Assembly (NCBI GenBank): GCA_947085305.1
Contig: CAMTVV010000226.1
Coordinates: 1-7,978 of the forward strand
Length of the DNA stretch: 7,978 bases
DNA from: JAMCQB01 sp947085305
GTDB lineage: Bacteria > Nitrospirota > Thermodesulfovibrionia > Thermodesulfovibrionales > UBA9159
Reading direction: 5' to 3'
The position numbers and the translations under genes are program-made. A model generated the notes under the pieces. The model was not told the origin of the DNA, did no database searches, and worked only from the letters and a program-made list of their open reading frames with translations. Each line of letters opens with the position of its first letter. Position 1 is the first letter of the stretch. Below are positions 5,896-7,978 of the stretch, piece by piece.

Positions 5896-6558
5896 TCAGT
5901 CTTTGATATAACCCGACTCCGCCAGCACCTTCATTAAACTCTTATCAGTACTCATTTTCCCTGAATCGGTTTTCCGGTCGAGAAAGCGCGCCACGTATTT
6001 CCCTATTATATCAGCCTCGAGGTTCACCGTGGCGCCGGCGTTCTTGAAGCCGATGGTGGTGAGGCGCGCGGTATGGGGGATGATGACCACGGAAAAGGAA
6101 TCCGCTGAAACGTCCACCACGGTAAGGCTTATGCCGTCCACAGCGATGGAGCCTTTTTCCACAAGAAGGCCGGTAACCTTCTCCGGCGCTTCGATGGTTA
6201 TCTCAAAGGCGTCCCCAACCAGGTTCTTTGATCTGATCTTTCCGACTGCATCCACATGGCCTGTGACAAAATGGCCGCCCAGTTTTCCGTCCGCCCTGAG
6301 GGAAGGCTCAAGATTTACCCTGTCACCGGGTTTGAGCTGCCCAAGGTTTGAGGAGCGCAGTGTCTCATCCGACAGATCAAAGGAGAGGATATTGCCCTGG
6401 CGGCTCACCACAGTAAGACACGCGCCGTTGATGGCGATGCTGTCGCCAATGGCTGCGTCATGTGACAGGGCGGCTGCTGCGACAGCCAGGGACGCCCCGG
6501 CTTGTTTTCGGCTCAGGGATGCCGTCTCTCCCAATTCGATAATGATGCCGGTGAACAA
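5896..6558 (-). CDS. ribE: Riboflavin synthase, alpha subunit
   Basis: Dismutates two 6,7-dimethyl-8-ribityllumazine molecules to riboflavin, the last step of the pathway. The 220-residue protein has the two tandem lumazine-binding barrels of the family. Barrel 1 starts with MFTGIIIELG (1-10) and has INGACLTV (43-50, Cys47). Barrel 2 starts near GGHFVTGHVDAVG (94-106, His96 and His101) and has VDGISLTVVDVS (140-151). NLEADIIGKYVARFL (179-193) forms the C-terminal helix region used for trimerisation. The tail LMKVLAESGYIKD is also typical. The start codon is TTG (6556-6558); GAGGAA lies 4 nt upstream inside the end of the preceding gene, and the MFTGI N-terminus is the family norm, so the start is firm. 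The preceding gene's TAG is 1 nt away, implying coupling. The symbol follows the ribE (synthase alpha) usage; E. coli calls it ribC. Confidence 0.96.
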   Translation of the reverse strand: MFTGIIIELGETASLSRKQAGASLAVAAAALSHDAAIGDSIAINGACLTVVSRQGNILSFDLSDETLRSSNLGQLKPGDRVNLEPSLRADGKLGGHFVTGHVDAVGKIRSKNLVGDAFEITIEAPEKVTGLLVEKGSIAVDGISLTVVDVSADSFSVVIIPHTARLTTIGFKNAGATVNLEADIIGKYVARFLDRKTDSGKMSTDKSLMKVLAESGYIKD

Positions 6559-6559
6559 G

Positions 6560-6907
6560 CTATTCCTCTACATCAACATTAAAGTTCAGGGTTTTCTGAT
6601 AAAGTCCGAAAATGTCCACTGTTGTGGACCATGAGGTCCGGACCCTGACCGTGTTTGCCTTTCTGGTCAGAATAATATCCTTCTCTTCGATAGGTATCTT
6701 GAGTTCCTGGGCAGCATTATAAATCTGGGCCCTTGTCTTTTCCACATTTCCCAGTTCAAGGCGCGCAATCGCCTTTGCTTCGCTCTTGAAGGCAGAATGC
6801 CGGTAGTAATGGAGCCCGAACTCAAGGCCCACATATCCGGCAATCACAAGAAGGATGATGGTTAAAAGCGGTTTTATGAAACCGTCCCTGCCGCGCAAAT
6901 GTCTCAT
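6560..6907 (-). CDS. Small single-pass membrane protein, DUF4845-like
   Basis: A 115-residue protein of unknown function. Residues 1-11 are basic (MRHLRGRDGFI). Residues about 12-32 (KPLLTIILLVIAGYVGLEFGL) form one hydrophobic membrane segment with positive charge on the N-side, suggesting N-in topology. The rest is a soluble alpha/beta domain with VRVRTSWSTTVDIFGLYQKTLNF near the end. Small proteins of this layout (DUF4845) lie beside lepB in many proteobacteria, in a lepA-lepB-DUF4845 order, and the same order here supports the assignment. Start: the ATG at 6907 overlaps the lepB TGA as ATGA, and GGGAGG (6916-6921) stands 8 nt upstream. An in-frame ATG at 6943 would add 12 residues inside lepB and lacks this support. 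The product is probably coupled translationally to signal peptidase. The family call is moderate. Confidence 0.8.
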   Translation of the reverse strand: MRHLRGRDGFIKPLLTIILLVIAGYVGLEFGLHYYRHSAFKSEAKAIARLELGNVEKTRAQIYNAAQELKIPIEEKDIILTRKANTVRVRTSWSTTVDIFGLYQKTLNFNVDVEE

Positions 6908-7518
6908 TTTACCAACCTCCCTATCCTTTCCAGCCTCGGCCAATTTTTTTTACTGTCCCATGACCAGTACATGATGAGGGCTTCTCCCTTGACCTGTTTA
7001 AGATCAACGTACCCCCAGTATCTGCTGTCATAGCTCTGGTCACGGTTATCTCCCATCATGAATAACTTTTCTTTCGGAACGATATGAGGCCCGAAATTGT
7101 CCCTGGGCTCTATGCCCTTCGGCGTGAGCGTTGTGTCGGTATGCTGCTTGTACGGCTCGTTCACGGGGTTCCCGTTCACATAGATCACCTTGTTTCTCGA
7201 TTCTATCACATCCCCCTCAACGGCTATCACGCGCTTGATGAAGTCCCTGTCGGGGTCTTCCGGATATTTGAAGACTATTATATCACCTCTGCCGGGCTTC
7301 CTGAAAGCCAAAACCCTCTTGTCGGAGAAGGGTATCTTTGTCCCGTAGATGAATTTGTTCACAAGGATGTGGTCTCCCACCACCAGGGTCGGTATCATGG
7401 AGCCTGAAGGAATCTTGAACGCCTGGATAAAATAGGCCCTGATGAAGAGGGCGAGTATGAGCGCGGTGATAATGGCTTTAGAATATTCCCAGAGAAGCTG
7501 TTTCTTTGTTCTTTTCAC
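6904..7518 (-). CDS. lepB: Signal peptidase I
   Basis: Membrane-bound serine protease that removes signal peptides from exported proteins on the outer face of the inner membrane. Numbered from the GTG start (204 residues), it has an N-terminal basic stretch, one transmembrane segment (about 13-32, ending AYFIQAF), the catalytic Ser40 in IPSGSMIPTL (36-45), the general-base Lys95 in DRDFIKRVIAVEGD (90-103), and box E GDNRDQSYDSRYWG (156-169). All catalytic residues are present and the length suits a single-membrane-anchor enzyme. Start: GTG at 7516-7518 with AAGGA 10 nt upstream gives MKRTKKQLLWEYSKAI, a usual N-terminus. An in-frame TTG at 7542 would add eight residues (MGEKETER) but has no ribosome binding site. 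The last codon overlaps the next gene by 4 nt. Confidence 0.94.
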   Translation of the reverse strand: MKRTKKQLLWEYSKAIITALILALFIRAYFIQAFKIPSGSMIPTLVVGDHILVNKFIYGTKIPFSDKRVLAFRKPGRGDIIVFKYPEDPDRDFIKRVIAVEGDVIESRNKVIYVNGNPVNEPYKQHTDTTLTPKGIEPRDNFGPHIVPKEKLFMMGDNRDQSYDSRYWGYVDLKQVKGEALIMYWSWDSKKNWPRLERIGRLVK

Positions 7519-7628
7519 TCTTTCCGTTTCCTTCTCACCCAAAAAAGGTTAAGGTCGAGGTCAAGGTTAAGCAACGACAAGGAAGAATCTTGGTTCCGCT
7601 CTCAACCTTAGCCTTAGCCTGTTTCATC
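7519..7628 (-). terminator. Imperfect inverted repeat with U-run between lepA and lepB: possible terminator/attenuator
   Basis: The gap contains AACCTTAGCCTTAGCCT (7604-7620) and a near-complementary arm at 7552-7568. Both are built from degenerate repeats of a hexamer like AGGTTA/AGGTCG. On the transcript about 14 of 17 positions pair (two as G-U), with a 35-nt loop, and further AGGTTA-like units plus a run of six U (7541-7546) follow. The stem is imperfect and the loop long, so it is only a weak candidate for termination after lepA. It may simply be a dispersed hexamer-repeat element. Confidence 0.35.
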
Positions 7629-7978
7629 CTATTTTACCTTCAATACAGACAGGAACGCCTCCTGGGGGATCTCTATCCTCCCCACCTGTTTCATCCGCTT
7701 CTTGCCTTCCTTCTGCTTTTCCAGAAGCTTTCTCTTCCGCGTGATATCGCCGCCATAGCACTTTGCAAGGACGTCTTTCCTCAGGGCCCTGACGCTCTCC
7801 CTGGCGATGATCTTGCTACCTATGGCCGCCTGTATCACCACTTCATAGAGCTGCCGCGGGATGACTTCCCGCAGTTTTTCCGCGATCTGCCTGCCCTTAT
7901 AATACGCCTTATCCTTGTGAACTATCAAGGAAAGGGCGTCCACTGGCTCTCCGTTCAGCAGGATATCGAGCCGGATGA
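7629..7978 (-). CDS. lepA: Elongation factor 4 (LepA), C-terminal fragment cut by the window edge
   Basis: Ribosome-associated GTPase that back-translocates or remodels stalled ribosomes. Only the last 115 residues are in the window; the frame is open through 7978 and the N-terminal GTPase domains lie beyond it. The visible part is the diagnostic LepA C-terminal domain: RLDILLNGEPVDALSLIVHKDKA, then GRQIAEKLREVIPRQLYEVVIQAAIGSKIIAR, then the hallmark LAKCYGGDITRKRKLLEKQKEGKKRMKQVGRIEIPQEAFLSVL, ending in TAG. The CYGGDxTRKRKLLEKQKEGKKRMK segment contacts the ribosomal peptidyl transferase region and is almost invariant. The lepA-lepB adjacency is common in bacteria. The fragment is at the edge, not truncated in biology. 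Confidence 0.97.
   Translation of the reverse strand, partial: IRLDILLNGEPVDALSLIVHKDKAYYKGRQIAEKLREVIPRQLYEVVIQAAIGSKIIARESVRALRKDVLAKCYGGDITRKRKLLEKQKEGKKRMKQVGRIEIPQEAFLSVLKVK

Noticed and set aside
6614..6629. Hairpin GTCCAC/GTGGAC inside the DUF4845-like gene
   Set aside because: It is a 6-bp stem in coding sequence for a Ser/Thr/Val stretch with no position suggesting function; it is likely chance.

Overview
The window is a gene-dense bacterial chromosomal segment. Every gene I can support lies on the minus strand. Read in the direction of transcription (right to left) the order is: 3' end of lepA, lepB, a small DUF4845-like membrane protein, ribE, ribBA, an ArsM-type arsenite methyltransferase, an unrecognised coiled-coil/nuclease-like protein, a class II aldolase-family protein, and a 6-phosphofructokinase. 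Most gaps are 0-45 bp, so this looks like one long co-oriented cluster, possibly split by hairpin-bearing gaps between lepA and lepB and between ribE and ribBA. Base composition is moderately GC-rich, with TTG and GTG starts and palindromic dispersed repeats. Together with a predicted PPi-type PFK and a probable selenoprotein, this suggests an anaerobic or microaerobic environmental bacterium of the Nitrospirota/Desulfobacterota kind. That placement is inference and not secure.

The main result is in the arsenite methyltransferase. Its frame appears to stop at an in-frame TGA (3926-3928), but the same frame continues through the TGA for 57 more codons to a TAG at 3752-3754. That extension reads as the missing C-terminus of ArsM. 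The TGA falls at the conserved third arsenic-binding cysteine (AYxGC in relatives, AYSG-TGA here), 50 residues after the preceding conserved Cys, the same spacing as in characterised ArsM. Just after the TGA the mRNA can form an 8-bp hairpin with a GGUGGA loop, 17 nt from the UGA, which fits the bacterial SECIS pattern. I therefore annotate a 268-residue selenocysteine-containing ArsM. The recoding also moves the start of the next gene to an ATG at 3726.

Region by region (window coordinates): 1-156 is non-coding and holds repeat-like palindromes. 157-1371 is pfk and 1414-2775 the aldolase, forming a glycolytic pair. 2872-3726 is the nuclease-like protein. 3752-4558 is the Sec-ArsM. 4562-5773 is ribBA and 5896-6558 ribE (riboflavin synthesis), with a long G/C-rich hairpin repeat between them. 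6560-6907 and 6904-7518 are the DUF4845-like protein and signal peptidase I, with a 4-nt overlap. 7519-7628 is a gap with an imperfect inverted repeat. 7629-7978 is the partial lepA.

The riboflavin genes supply both precursor branches and the final step, apart from lumazine synthase and the deaminase/reductase, which are not in the window. The ArsM sits 3 bp after ribBA and is probably translated from the same message. No mobile element, tRNA, rRNA or CRISPR array was seen.
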